Source: Macrotrachela quadricornifera
Lineage: Eukaryota > Rotifera > Eurotatoria > Philodinida > Philodinidae
Length of the DNA: 64,000 bases
NCBI GenBank assembly: GCA_022393335.1
Contig: JAJEKB010020874.1
Location: forward strand, 370,506-434,505
Direction of reading: 5' to 3'
The position numbers were made by a program, and so were the translations under genes. The notes beneath the pieces were generated by a model that saw only the letters and a program-made list of their open reading frames with translations, did not search any database and was not told where the DNA came from. Numbering within the stretch: position 1 is the stretch's first letter; each line of letters opens with the position of its first letter. Shown in pieces: positions 1 to 12,153 of this stretch.

Positions 1-1190
1 TCATATTAATTAAATAGAAATGAGTGTGACTGATCGTTGGTATTTCATAATTAACTATGCGCTTCGTAGGTTCGAAGTCTTATTAAATACGAACCTATAC
101 AAGCTACAATAAGCAAAGGGACAATTATCAATATTGACAAAAAATTTTGGTGCAACAAAAGTACTTTTGCTATTGTCATTGATTGAAGATGCACATCTCC
201 ATTTGTAATAAGTCTACTATTTTCGTATGAAACGAATTCGAAAGTATTGACAATCTATGAATTTTTATGTAAACTGGTCGACTTTCCTCTGATTCTTATA
301 TTAGTAAACTTATAGAAAAATCTGAATCTAGTATGTTGCTAATGTGATCAATAAATTACAAGAAGATATTAAAAAAAATATACTACTTCAAAAATCGAGT
401 GATTATGTAAGACATTGGCTGTGAATAATTTTCATATATTCTCGTGGAAAAAAATAGTGCTGCGCTCAATATTTTCAATGCATCATCACTATAAATGAAC
501 ATTTTGAGCACAGTAAGTATATGTTAGAATAGTGATTTTTATTGTCCATCCATTATAAAATTGTAGTTATCAATGAACAATAGTTTGTTTTTTTAAGTTT
601 TTCTAGTAAGAAAAACTGTCTTTTACATTTTTAGAATTAAAATCTTTTTGTTTTCTTGCTATATTTTTTAAGTCGAGGACATGGAGTGATTGGTCAAAGT
701 TTATTTCATTGTTTTTTGATTTTTTTTTTCTGATTAAGAAATATTGTCTTCTGCTTTTGTTTTGACAAAATTTTTTTGTGTTGCTTTATTTTCTTTTACT
801 CGGGAACATGGAGACATCCAGCGATTGGTCAGAATTTATTTTATTACTTTCTTTTATTTTCTTTCTTTCACGCATTCCAATCTCAACTAGAGTTCCATGT
901 CACCTGTGATATATACTTATTTTGCTCAAAATATTCATTTATAGTAATAATGTATTGAAAATATCGAGTGACACTATTTTTTTCTCACGGGGATATTTTT
1001 ACTACAAATATCGCTAAGTTGTAAAAATTAAGTGTGAATTATACATCCAAATATCAATATCGACATGTTTAATGTACAAATACGCCTCAATATGATTACT
1101 CTAATGTACTTAATCTTACTGCACTTGAGCACAGTCATACTTAGTACTGCTACTGAGCAAAATATACCCAAGCAAAAAGTATCTAAATGA
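1..1190. other. AT-rich stretch, no gene seen
   Basis: I see no convincing coding exon, RNA gene or terminal repeat here. The short open frames are low-complexity Phe/Tyr/Leu strings expected from T-rich DNA. Confidence 0.5.
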
Positions 1191-1196
1191 AGCACA

Positions 1197-1509
1197 TTAA
1201 GTATCAAGTATCTTACTTGTACTTGTTGTGCTTGTACTTGTTGTGCTTGCACTTGTCGTACTTGTACTTGTTGTGCTTGTACTTGTTGTGCTTGCACTTG
1301 TCGTACTTGTACTTGTTGTGGTTGTTCTTGTTGTACTTGTACTCATCCAATCACTGGTACCTTTTATTGTTTCTTCATTAACAGTGTCCAATGTTTTGTC
1401 GACTATAGTAACACTTTTGTTAACAATCATTGCAAATTGTTCATCACTTGGATTCAATATATTTAGGCCTTCTGCTAACAGGACGTGTACACTAGCTACA
1501 CCAACCTAA
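1197..1509 (-). CDS. Possible 3' exon of a Thr/Ser-rich protein
   Basis: This minus-strand frame begins just after a good acceptor (TTGTTTAG|GTTGG near 1510). It encodes about 60 ordinary residues, including ASVHVLLAEGLNILNPSDEQ, before entering the Thr/Ser-rich minisatellite, and it stops at 1197. The non-repetitive part has the composition of real protein and is not low-complexity, which argues for an exon. No upstream exon or start codon could be assigned, and I do not recognise the family. Thr/Ser repeats of this kind are usual in O-glycosylated extracellular stalks, but nothing here proves secretion. The alternative is a chance open frame over a minisatellite. Confidence 0.3.
1205..1340. 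repeat. Minisatellite of about 15 bp units
   Basis: A tandem array of units resembling CTTGTACTTGTTGTG, with alternating TTGTGCTTGCACTTG variants, runs for about 135 bp. It is open in several frames. On the minus strand it reads as a Thr/Ser-rich string with periodic Ala. It is either a simple minisatellite or a coding repeat of the flanking exon. Confidence 0.8.
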
Positions 1510-2241
1510 ACAAGTTATATCAATAGAAGCAGTAACGAGTATTTGCTACATTTTTAACAATGAAGATGTACCAGTCAACTTGAAATAGGTCTAGCAAGCG
1601 ATTTAGCAGGCTATAAAAATAAAAATTGATGATTTCCTCTTTAGACCAGGAGAAAAACTCGCTTTCAGAAACTTGTTTTGGATTCTATTGGCTAAAATAT
1701 TGGTCTACATAAAGAATACTAAAGTTTCAAAGTTTTGTAGGGTAAGAAGTATTTTTTGAATTAGTAACTTTTCAAACCTTTTAAAGTTTGATAATACAAC
1801 TTCAGTTTTTACATTGTGATATGTTTAGTTTTTTCTGAATTACTGTTCTATCAATTAAGGTGTTGATCATGCATGAATATTCTTAAGATCAATGTAGATT
1901 GCTATTTGGCTGATTGCAATAGTGGACGAGTTCAGTCTGTTTTTTCTATCTATATTCTTGCTGATAGAAATTATATTTCTCTCATCTCATGGAAGTAAGA
2001 ATAGTCCAACTGACTTTTTCCACATTGATGTCGCCTGATTTCAGTGGATAGATTAACTACATCAAGATATTCTATCTTTTGCGTGTTTGAAATAAACTCT
2101 ATTAGTGTCAATGAGTCTGATACAATCATAAGAAGAATTGAATTGAATTCATAGGCACTCGTTTTTATCGTAGAAAATATGGAAAAATCAGTATGCAAAT
2201 ATAAAGAGTTAAATGATTGATGGATCAAAAGATTTGATTGT

Positions 2242-4866
2242 TCAATCATTTCTGTCGTACATGGATGGTACTTTGTTGAGATGCGTTCTACTCACTTCTG
2301 TATCATTTGTCGTCATCATATCATGAAAGCATGAAATTCGCAGATTGTCAATCATTTCCAGCTGGTAAGTCATGTTCAATTTTTGAGTTGCATTAATAGC
2401 TTCGTTCAACCAGAGATCGCATAGTTTTCTGATTTTTTTCTCGTGTATATTTATTTCTGTGTTGTTGACTGATTGTTCTTGATGACTGTCTTGTCCTACC
2501 GATTCTAGTTCACACTGTTCATTAGGGCTGATACATAAACCTTCGGACATGTAGATCAAATTAAAACGTAAATGAATACTAATATCATAAAATAAAGACT
2601 AAAACATCATACATACAAACAAAAAAAAGTAGCTATTTCAAATTTGAATAAGAGCACTTACTCTTAAACTTTGCCGTATTTGTATACGCATTCCGATGGA
2701 TTTGTAAATAATATCGAGCCATTTTCCCGAGTTGGATTCGATTATTGTTATATCTACAAAAGAGAAGACTTCATCATAAGAGCAAATGCATACTGTATCA
2801 CTTACTAGAATTGTTACATTTGTTTAATTCTGGTGTCAATGTGCAGATCTTTTCACCGGAATTTGCGTATAGTAAAATTTCATACTAAAATACATCGTTT
2901 TCTGCCCATAGTTATATTCGAAAGATTTCAGTTCTATGTCCACGTATTTCAGTCAATAGAGCTCATACTTCTTTTGCAGACATGATCGACACTCAAGAAA
3001 AAAAAGTTACTAACGTCCACTCTTGACACTGGCAAATAGGAAGCAAATTGAGTCAATCGAATGATTAATAGTAACTAATTATTGAGAAAGATTCATGGTC
3101 GATTCTCATTGTCTCATATACAGTTTAATGTAGACTTTATTTTAAATTCCGGGGACTGGATGCACAAGCAAATAAGAAGATTAAAAATGGGTAGGCTAAT
3201 TTTGCTGTACCTGTTCATTGTACCAGAATTGTTCAGTTACATAAACTTTAAATTCAATATATTCATTTTTCAACAGCAAATTTTCACCAGGCATTTTGCA
3301 CCAGTACTGTGATCTCTGTTCACGAGGTGTACGAGGATATATTAGTAAATGTGGGTCACCATGCAAATGGCAGACAGATGTACTATTGCCATATACTGAA
3401 AACATACGTAAAAAGCATTCTATTAATTTTTGACATGAAAAAATAGACAACTCTTACCTTGAGGAAGACGCTTTGCTGCTGCAGATTTAAATAAAAAAAA
3501 AATTGAATAATAATCAAGAACGATTTCAATCATTTATTCTTCGACTCCCTCCTCTCCCTCATGGTTTTTTTTCTACTGAACACTTAATAATCAGGTATAA
3601 TACACGTGAGCCATAATATTCACTTACATCAATTCGTTTTATGCTACTGTTTCTCGTCGATCGTTCGGATTGCATGAAAGTTTTTGCAACAGACATGTTA
3701 ATGACTATTGAATATTTCCTAGTTTTCAACTTTTGTGTTAGTAAATATCGAACTGAACATAAAAAGTGATTAATTTTGATTGAAAGTTAATAGGAAGTTT
3801 TTAAATTCATTCTATCAGTTTTGTTTTATAATCTAATAGTGGTTTGAGTCTTTGAAAACTATATTTTTTTCTTTTAGTAAAAGATGACTATAAGTTCATA
3901 TAGCTAGCTCTTTACATTCTCGAATCCGGTAACATAGGCTTTCAATTGAAGAGTTTTAATAAAGATATAAAATATTAATAGCGTTTCTAGTCAAAAAATT
4001 GACTTCTAAGCTCCAATAGATAGAATCATTCGATCGAATATCCACAGTAGAAAGTTTAACTGAAGCAGAACTGTAGAGCAGTGAAAATATCTCGATTTTA
4101 AGAGTCATTGTTCGCCTTTTCTCTTTGTCCGTAATAGACGACCTGAATCCAATAATAAATTCTTCAAATTTTTTACCAGTGCGAGAATGTTCGGTTGCAT
4201 GGAGTGCTCTATACTTACGTTTATTGATCAACACAAGTAATACGACACCGGTAACTGCCAGCAGACAGATGATGAATACTACCCAAGTTGGTACACAAAA
4301 TTTCTGCCAAACTAAAATAGGATAAAATCAATTCTATTACAACTTATTAGTTTTTTGCTTACAGGTTTTGGATGGTTGAATTGAAACCAGTTGAAAACTA
4401 TCAAAATCCGGCTAAAAAACGAAAATACTATATTTACCAACAGCCAAATAGTTTACTTTTGACAAATTCACGTAAAGAGGATTCAGATCTGTGTTGTTTA
4501 AGGACTAACTTCAATTGAATATATTTGATTTGTTTTTTTTCATAAAAGGATGTGACATAACGAGAATATAAAATTGCTTGAATCATTCTGTGCCGATCGC
4601 CCTACTGATTTTTAATTCAATGTATAATATTGTTTTATGAACATAACTGATGAAGTGAGATCATAGAAAATTAGGCCTTTCAGCACTCGAAAAATGAAAA
4701 CAAATAGATTAATATTCTATAGTATGTTCTCATGTTCAGTACTTGTTTGATCGACTAAAATCTTTAAGTAAGTCTTCTTCTAAGATATACCTCTGTACAC
4801 TGAACGTATTCAATTTTCACTCACCAAAACCAGTATAATAAAAAGAAGATATATTTCAACAATCAT
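2242..4866 (-). CDS. Membrane protein with RGM-C/vWD-like domain, ten exons
   Basis: Minus-strand exons with consistent phases: 4866-4825, 4411-4363, 4311-4219, 3478-3458, 3395-3211, 3155-3122, 2991-2969, 2884-2806, 2753-2662 and 2598-2242, giving 975 coding bases (324 residues). The first exon is hydrophobic (MIVEIYLLFIILVL). The third carries a clear membrane segment (WVVFIICLLAVTGVVLLVLI). The fifth has the vWD/RGM signature CHLHGDPH followed by YWCKMPGENLLLKNEYIEFK. Later exons give ITIIESNSGKWLDIIYKSIG, IQIRQ and GLCISPNEQC, matching the order of motifs in the C-terminal domain of repulsive guidance molecules. The C-terminal tail is hydrophilic with several N-glycosylation sequons. The membrane segment lies before the domain, so a type II orientation with the domain outside is likely. 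Exons of 21, 23 and 34 bases are unusual and make this model provisional. The 4825-4866 first exon is the least certain part. Confidence 0.6.
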
Positions 4867-5686
4867 AGCTCTCCTAGGTTCAGTCCACTTCTGCTCTTCT
4901 AAACTTATGCATAAAATCAGCTACTAATTCTTTTGCGTTATTCAAGTGAAAGAATTCAATTGTAACTTGAAAAATTTCTTAGCAGAAGTAGCGAGAGAAG
5001 TGCGAATGTTACCATTATAGATTGAGCAACCGTGTAGAATTTTATTAGAAAATGTTCACTCCATACACGCTAATAAGCTCTTTCGATTTACGATCATTAG
5101 GATTTATTACTAGAAATCAAAGTTTTCTTCTTGATTACTTTCGCGCATGTAAATTTTTGGGTCAGATTTATGAGTAGATCAGTATTCCAGTAGCGGAAAA
5201 TGAAATATATATTGTTATTGTTTTAACACCGTGTCATATTTCGAGTTGATTGTGACTTCATATATTTGTGCGTTGGGTGATAAATAATAAAATAAGCAAT
5301 CTATCCTATGAATGTTAGTTCAAAATAATAAAATAGCGCGAGAGTCAATTTAGTTTTCCCATTACGCTTCTATTATATGTTTGTAGAGTTCTGTAACTCT
5401 TCATAGTTCTACAGTTTATGTATGAATGAATAATCCTCTGTACAAGCTAAAAAATCTAAAAGTGTACGATTCCTAGGAAATGAAATGTGAAATACTCATT
5501 TCTCAAGGAAAAAACAACAGACTTTCCTAAATTTAATCAGTTTGATAGATGTGTATCACATGTTTTCGAATTTTGTCTTGCGAGATTATATTGCTTGAAG
5601 ATCATATCTAAAGTGCTCAAAATGAACTTTTGCATAGTTTGAGAACGGATTGATACGAAGATAAAAGTTCTCATTAGACTCTAAGT
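4867..5686. other. Intergenic, nothing recognised
   Basis: AT-rich spacer between the RGM-like gene and the 3' end of the ART gene. Both neighbours are on the minus strand, so it contains the 5' flank of the first and the 3' flank of the second. No terminal repeats or exons were seen. Confidence 0.5.
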
Positions 5687-6562
5687 TCAAAATTGATTTA
5701 CCTCTCGGCGGTGTTTCTTCCGCTCATTTGTAATTTCTTGTTCTGTCATCGGTATCTTCAGATAGGATTCTTTAGAAATAATTTCTTGTAAATGGATAAT
5801 CCAAAGATCATTTCCCTGCCTTGATTTTGAAACGACTTGAAGTGTAGTTCCAGGTAGCAAGAGTATCTCATGTTCACTTGGGTAATTAGACCATTCTGTG
5901 ATCATTTTTCCTCGGCAACATTCGATGGAAAATAAAGTACGCTTTCCACTTTGACCAAGAAAATTACTTTCTAGTAGCTGAATTTTTTCTGTGCATGAGC
6001 TTAGAGACCACCAAGTTATCACCTGCGCTTCGGTGTAGGCATTACTCAAATCAAGTTTGACACCTCGCCAGATGATTCTCTTTTCCGATGGTACCTTGAA
6101 TAGAGCCAAAAGAAACAATTTCAGGTACCCAAACCATGGCTCCATCTGTTTACGGTGATCTGCTTCACGCAAGTCATTGTTTAGCAGCCAATAGAGACTC
6201 TGATTATTCGCAGACCATTGCATAGTGTACAAGCGAATAGCAATTGACTCATCCAACGTCAGTATGCCTTTCTTCGGTTCTCGTTTCATCAGTTCGTCTT
6301 GCTTTTGTCTAGCTTCTCGGACTTTTTTCTTGATGTCAGGAATGAGATGCTCCAATGAACTAACCGCATCCTCAAGTGGGATAACTGGCATCCGTTCATA
6401 ACCATCTATGTGTAACGAAGTTTTGCGCCTTTGTTCTCTTTCAATGCTACAGAAGCAATCAAGTATTCGGGCTGTTCCGTCATCATGGATGCCAGTCTCA
6501 TAAATATTTAATGGTACCTCTTCACTGTTGATATAGTCGTGATGAGAATTGGACTTACGCAT
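5687..6562 (-). CDS. NAD-dependent arginine ADP-ribosyltransferase (R-S-E class)
   Basis: A 291-residue intronless gene starting at an ATG. ARTs of this class transfer ADP-ribose from NAD+ to arginine side chains of proteins. All three parts of the active site are visible: the Arg in IIWRGVKLDLS (around residue 166), the Ser motif in WWSLSSCTEK (around 184-193) and the E-x-E turn in SEHEILLLPGTTLQVVS (around 230). The E-H-E keeps the first Glu associated with Arg specificity and the second, catalytic Glu. There is no signal peptide or membrane segment, so the product should be cytosolic or nuclear. The roughly 90-residue N-terminal region before the ART fold is typical of rotifer copies. Length and motif spacing look complete, so this is probably functional. 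Its targets cannot be inferred. Confidence 0.85.
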   Translation of the reverse strand: MRKSNSHHDYINSEEVPLNIYETGIHDDGTARILDCFCSIEREQRRKTSLHIDGYERMPVIPLEDAVSSLEHLIPDIKKKVREARQKQDELMKREPKKGILTLDESIAIRLYTMQWSANNQSLYWLLNNDLREADHRKQMEPWFGYLKLFLLALFKVPSEKRIIWRGVKLDLSNAYTEAQVITWWSLSSCTEKIQLLESNFLGQSGKRTLFSIECCRGKMITEWSNYPSEHEILLLPGTTLQVVSKSRQGNDLWIIHLQEIISKESYLKIPMTEQEITNERKKHRREVNQF

Positions 6563-7042
6563 TGCAACTTGTTGTTTTATGACGTGGTTCTTTCAAAAAT
6601 ATAAAATCAGACAACAGTTATTAAAAGCAGAAGTGATAATATCTAAAGCAAAAAGAAACTTTCTGTTAGTTAATCTTTCCTAAAAAGTGGATTAGTGTAC
6701 TAACAGGATCGGAAAAATAGGATTCTATTGGACTTAAAAATTCTCACTTTTCCACAGGATTAAAATGAAGCTCTAGTTAAAATTATTGTCTCATATACAT
6801 CAATCTCTCGAGTTCTTGAGCAAGAAAGTCATGTGTTATAGACAAATTTTGAAGTCTACGCAGGTCAAGCAGAAGAAAAAGAATGGTTGTCTTAGCAGAG
6901 AGTAAGAGATCAAGCATCAAGGTTATCAAAAGAGAATGGCTAAATGCCATGCTCTCAACTCATAAGTAAGACAGTCATGAATGCAGCTAACAATAGATAA
7001 TTTACCAATAGATCGATAATGTTCTTCAGAAAGTTGTTGCTA
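6563..7042. other. Upstream flank of ART gene
   Basis: Non-coding. It presumably contains the promoter of the minus-strand ART gene, but no motif could be singled out with confidence. Confidence 0.45.
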
Positions 7043-7821
7043 CTTAGGGCAGCCCAAAAGTAATGAGAGTGACACTTTAATACTGTATAGCAAACTTAGA
7101 GAAACTTTCGTTGTATACAGTCTGATAGAGAAAAGAATGCTCTATTTTTCTATACTGTTTGATCATACTTCAACTAAAATCATAGTAATAAAATAGAAGA
7201 TAAGAACTATTTTTTGTTGAAAGTTAATTGGTAGCATTTAGATTATAATGGACATGACATTACAAAAAAGATGGCATTTTTGTATTTCATTTTATCATCA
7301 CTTAATACATTGTATTAAAAAACAAAATATGCCACAAGATGCAGTGTGAAAAGCTCTACCACATATAAAGGATCGCTTGTTCTATAGTTGCGCTTTCTGC
7401 TTTCAAAAGAGACAAGATTTTGCGCTAACAAATTTGAAACTTCTAAAAACGAGGTTGTTTTGTTTGGTAAGAGATGAATTTGATTCTTTCTATCTCATCT
7501 TTTTATAATTGGTCTTAGTAAATTGTAGAGCTTTTCACGTTGTATCCTGTGACATAATTTGTTGTTTTAATGCAGCGTATTAAGTGAATATAAAGTGGAA
7601 GTAAACGTGTCACACTCTTTATGATCCAATACAACCAGTACATATTCTAACGAAACAGATTTTATCGAAAGTTTACTATTATGATATTAGTAGATGTATG
7701 ATCAAATAGCATAGAAAAATAGATCATTCTTTTCTCTATCAGCGTAGATAGAAAGAAAGTTTCTTTAAGCTTGCTATATGGTATTAAAGTGTCATTCTCA
7801 TTATTTTTGGACTGTTCCAAG
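7043..7821. mobile_element. Foldback MITE with mariner-like ends, flanked by TA
   Basis: The ends are inverted copies. The left begins CTTAGGGCAGCCCAAAAGTA and the complement of the right begins CTTGGAACAGTCCAAAAATA. Both are preceded by TA, the mariner/Tc1 target duplication. Pairing continues inward through most of the element, for example the AAAAGCTCTAC motif near 7348 and its complement near 7527, so the whole unit is a diverged hairpin of about 780 bp with no coding frame. The terminal motif CCAAAAGTAATGAG is shared with the mariner element at 12448-14040, so that element or a relative probably mobilised it. Confidence 0.75.
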
Positions 7822-10800
7822 TAGTTCTTCTTTCAAAAAAGAAATCAAAAAAAGTTAATAAGTTCTGTAAGGGTGCCGGGCCTAGGATCATCTTCAACAT
7901 TTAAATGTTGGTGATGATGATGTATTGATCGTGATGTGGTGAAATAACTAACACCATGGATGTTAGAAAGAGACTTAGTATGTCACTGATCACTGGCGTG
8001 TGAAAATGGAAAGTGAGTCGTTTTATTTTCTTTTAATGTGTGTCACTTCTGTTCTTACCTTTATAAGACAACGAATGAATCGAATAGACAATTTTGTCAA
8101 ATGTACAGTATGAGAAAAAGAATATAATTAACAATGTGAAAAATGCTATCAAAAATGAATAAATGTTGTAAAGAAGAAATGTGAAAAATAATTTTCTTGT
8201 TCTGTTCTTCCTGTTATACTGTACACAAGAGTAAGAACGAAAGAAAAAAAAACTCTGAATAGGTACACATACATAAAGAAATACACATATTATTTGAATC
8301 TAAAAAATAAAATAAATACAGACAGATAGTTGAAAAAAAGAAATGTTTTCAAGTTCATTGAAATAGAGAAAAAATTATTTTAAGTGTTTTACAATGACTA
8401 ATATAAAAAAAAGACAAATTTTATTTTATTCAATGATTATTTCTGTAATTAAAATATGTGCATACTCACTTTGGCAGAAAACTTATTGGTTAAATATACA
8501 ACAATAAAACTACTAAATAGTTTATTTCATTTAGTTTTAATCTTCCTGAAAATTCTACTGAATAAATTGAATTATTTAGGCAAAATATTGCAACAGCTGA
8601 AGCATTTGCAAACACTTTGTTTCACTAATTCCAGAAACTTCATTGAATTTATCTTCTGTAATTTCTAAAAGTTTATCAGAAAAGTATCGATTTGATATTG
8701 TACGAGTTTTATTAGAACATTAAAAAGTATCTTTAATACAGTCTAGATCTGACCATTCTATGCCAAAATCGACTTCCTCTGAAATGTGACTATTTTTATT
8801 TTAATGGTTAGAGACTCAGATATGAATCTGAAAATATCGAGAATGAAGCTTTAAAAATCGTATTAACATATTATTAAAAAAATCAATAAAATTGCTTGGA
8901 TGGTATAAAAGATATTTATAATGACTTTTTCAGTCGATTTTTGGGTTAGTCTGTATGTGGATGTAATCTTCAATGTATTTAAAACGATAATTACAACTGT
9001 TCATGTACAATATTCAAAGAAACCAAATATTTATTGCATCCGAAGCGATAATTTCGAAAACGCTTTTAAAAACACAAATATATGATGAGTTCATTTTTTG
9101 GAACTAATTTTGTTTTCTTTTCGGACATAAAAGTTACAATCACCTATAATATTGTCTCGATAGAATATCTATTCAATTAATAATTTCATTTCATCTCGTA
9201 TCAATAAGAATTCAAGCGTAAATGCCTAGCAAGTGTTATTTTATACAATGGATATTGAACACAATTTGCATTTGTTTTTTTTTCTAGTTCGTCGCTTTTC
9301 TATCGAATGCATCAATTTTCGTGTGAGAAAAATTGAAATAATACGATCTCGTAATATTTCTTAATATTCATCTAGTTTTTTAGTGAAAGATAGTAGAATT
9401 TTCTTTATCCATAAAAGACATCATTGTTACTCAATTACTTGGTGCGATTTGAAGCATTTATTAATGAGACGGAATGATTTCATATATTTTAGATCATTCT
9501 CTACAAGATAGTCATAATGAGTTTTCAAAATGATGATTTCATACTGTCGATTATTGAAGTTACGCATTTAAATCGAGTAACGATGAACAAGGTAGGATGC
9601 AAAGAATGTACACCACACTATTTTGAAGAAAACATGGTATTTTTTTGCAACAGATTTAATCTGAACGTTTTGATTTTTCCATTCTTGTACTTGTAGCACT
9701 CGTTCTCTTCGTCTATCATCAATGGTACGTGATTTGATGCAATGAACAAGGCATTTTTTTTCGAACTTCTGGAAAGTCGAAGTAGTTAGATGAAAATTTC
9801 ACAGAAAATAAGCTTTAATAGGGTTTGAACCTACTTCTAGACGAAACAATCTTATGTTTAGGCAGCGTATCATGTTTTGAGAAAAACGACATTTTATACC
9901 TCGAAGTATTCGTTTTTCAAAACAAGCAGTCTACAAACGATATTTAAAACTATATCTAGTTCAGTTTTGCTGTATTTTGTAGAGAATTATTTTTTCTTCT
10001 CATGACACATCCAAATAGCACTTTGCGAAAGAAAGGAGATGAAAAAAATCCAAATACCATCAAATGAACCACATTTTACTGTGAATGGTTACTTAGTCCA
10101 TTTCTGTCCAATAAATATAGATTGCTATCTATGGCTTACATACAATTATGAAACTAGGTTTGATATAAAACCCAATTACAAGGATTAGATTACTTAAGTG
10201 ACTATTTAGAATTTAAAAACAGTGCTAGAAACAAAGAAAAAATTTGTATAGGATAAAGATGACATTCATTCAATCACATTGTGTAGCCTATAATTTTTTT
10301 TCTGTTCTATTGTTTTAAATTAAATTTTATACTAGTTTGTAAAGAACTTAATTCTGCATCTTCTCAAAGAAAATTTAGCGTTGCGCGTTACTTCTTTGAT
10401 CGAATATTCTAAAAAGAAAAAATGTTTCAAAACTTGCCTCGCCCAGTACATAAAGAAGTTGTACGTTAGAGGAGAAAATAGCCATGCAGTATACACAGAC
10501 TCTTACAAGTTAATTAATAATCAATAATATTAAACCTGATCTCAGATTTGTATTTTCTATCCTCAATAACCTTTGGTCAAGTTGTATAGGGATATATTTG
10601 AGAAACTGTTAAATAATAGCTGTTAATTAATTAATACTTATCAAAAACTTATCCTGAATTCGAATTTTCGGTCCTTCATTAATTTGAAATCAGTTGTGAT
10701 TAACCTCAAAATCGATCAACCTTTTCCTAAGACGTATCGCTAAGTTTTTATCGGCTTATTGTTTATTGAATTCCTCCTCACACTCTTTACCAATCAAAAC

Positions 10801-11148
10801 TCCTCGTTATCAATCTCCAAAATCTCAAAAACTATGTTGACAAGAACATCTGTAATTGTTTCTACCTTGGAAAAGTTAAAATTAGGAAAATAAAAAAGAG
10901 TCATTTAATGATATCTTTGAGCAAGATCGAAGCATGTTGTGGTAACTGTTTAAAAAATTGTTTAAAAATTGAACATTTTATCAAATTTTTTATTATAGAA
11001 CCCACCCACTTGATAGTCATTATTAGTAAACATGAAAAACATTTGTTTTATGTTAACATAACTCACTCTCAACCTCATCCTCATCAAAAAAAATCTGCGT
11101 TTTAGATTGCATATCTTATTTGTTGTATAATATAGTAAAGTTCTCCTT
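7822..11148. other. Long AT-rich non-coding stretch
   Basis: More than 3 kb without a gene I can support. A near-perfect palindrome of about 34 bp lies at 7886-7920, centred on ATTTAAAT and flanked by CAACAT/ATGTTG. The open frame near 8456-8668 is low-complexity Leu/Phe/Asn sequence and is not convincing. No transposase fragment was recognised. Confidence 0.45.
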
Positions 11149-12153
11149 CTAGAATGGCCAATATACTTTCGACGGATAAATGTAGATAAAAAATCCAAGC
11201 GTTTGCGGTAACAAATGTAAAAAATCAAATATTATATGCAATCGAAGGTAGAAACTCGTGTTTGATTCTATACAAGGCCTTGTTGTAAAAGCATTTGCAA
11301 GTATTTCATGTGGCATTGTACAGAAAATGATAACTATTGGTGGAATAAAAAAGTCTTTATGTTTCTTTAATTGTTGCCACATGATTCTAATCCATTTACT
11401 TCTTTCTGCATCAGTCAAGATAATTTTATGCCGTATAATATGACCTAGTGTAAAGAAGATTGAGAAAATATGTAAAAACCATGGTATAACTACATGAATG
11501 TAAATACTAGTGATGATTTCATCAACAAATTCCCATTTTGATGGCAGCATACGGAATTCACACAAATATACTGTCGGTACAATTGGATGTGGTACAGTTT
11601 GTGGACCAATGAACCATGTTATACTTGTTGCTATCATTAAAACCACCAATAATAGTGACATTATTAGTGCGCATCTACGTGAACGATAAATACTGAAATC
11701 AAAACACTGGATTAATATTCGTTCAACTGATACAAATGCAGCACTCCATAAGCATATCAATTGTGTACAGTTTGAAATGGCCATACTCAAACGACAATGA
11801 ATCATACTATTTCGATCTAATTCTTCATTGAAGTACAATGTAAAGATAATTCGTATATAAAATGTACTTATCGCAATTAAACTAACTAGACTAAAAAGTA
11901 ACAAATAAATTCCACATGATGTAATTCGAATTTTTTTTTGTAATAATGTTGCGATCATTAACAAATTGAAAATGATAGACATTATGAATTGTATAGTAGA
12001 CAATACTACATAAATTATTTGTAATCTCAACTGAAATTCGGATGATGTCTGTCGAAGTATATCGAATGACATTGAACCTGCCATTGAAAAGCGTAGACAG
12101 TAAGTCGATTTAGATTCATTACATATTATACAGGCAGTAGTGTTGTTAATCAT
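11149..12153 (-). CDS. Rhodopsin-like seven-transmembrane receptor
   Basis: A 334-residue intronless minus-strand gene starting at an ATG. Seven hydrophobic segments follow a short extracellular N-terminus with NNTT sequons. The first is around residues 43-70 (IIYVVLSTIQFIMSIIFNLL), and the third ends in SVERILIQCF, where E-R replaces the usual D-R-Y. The last segment contains FFIYIYPSKVYW in place of the NPxxY region. A Cys before TM3 (IHCRLSM) and another in the second extracellular loop (VYLCEFRM) could form the canonical disulfide. The C-terminal tail is almost absent, ending a few residues after TM7, which may mean truncation. This belongs to the divergent GPCR families common in bdelloids, probably chemosensory or peptide receptors. 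The ligand is unknown. Confidence 0.75.
   Translation of the reverse strand: MINNTTACIICNESKSTYCLRFSMAGSMSFDILRQTSSEFQLRLQIIYVVLSTIQFIMSIIFNLLMIATLLQKKIRITSCGIYLLLFSLVSLIAISTFYIRIIFTLYFNEELDRNSMIHCRLSMAISNCTQLICLWSAAFVSVERILIQCFDFSIYRSRRCALIMSLLLVVLMIATSITWFIGPQTVPHPIVPTVYLCEFRMLPSKWEFVDEIITSIYIHVVIPWFLHIFSIFFTLGHIIRHKIILTDAERSKWIRIMWQQLKKHKDFFIPPIVIIFCTMPHEILANAFTTRPCIESNTSFYLRLHIIFDFLHLLPQTLGFFIYIYPSKVYWPF

Noticed and set aside
1028..1509. Overlapping open frames on both strands across the minisatellite
   Set aside because: Most are by-products of the 15-bp repeat. Only the minus-strand frame with non-repeat sequence and an acceptor was kept, at low confidence.
1971..2249. 92-codon minus-strand frame after the RGM-like gene
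   Set aside because: It overlaps the end of the last exon in another frame and has no family features; probably 3' untranslated sequence.
3628..3696. Start-exon-like segment (MSVAKTFMQSERSTRNSSIK) with a good GTAAGT donor on the minus strand
   Set aside because: Its phase does not fit the following 21-base exon of the RGM-like gene, whereas the TM exon at 4219-4311 fits exactly. It could be an alternative first exon, but I could not support it.
8456..8668. 70-codon open frame
   Set aside because: Leu/Phe/Asn-rich composition expected from AT-rich DNA, no motif, no neighbouring exons.
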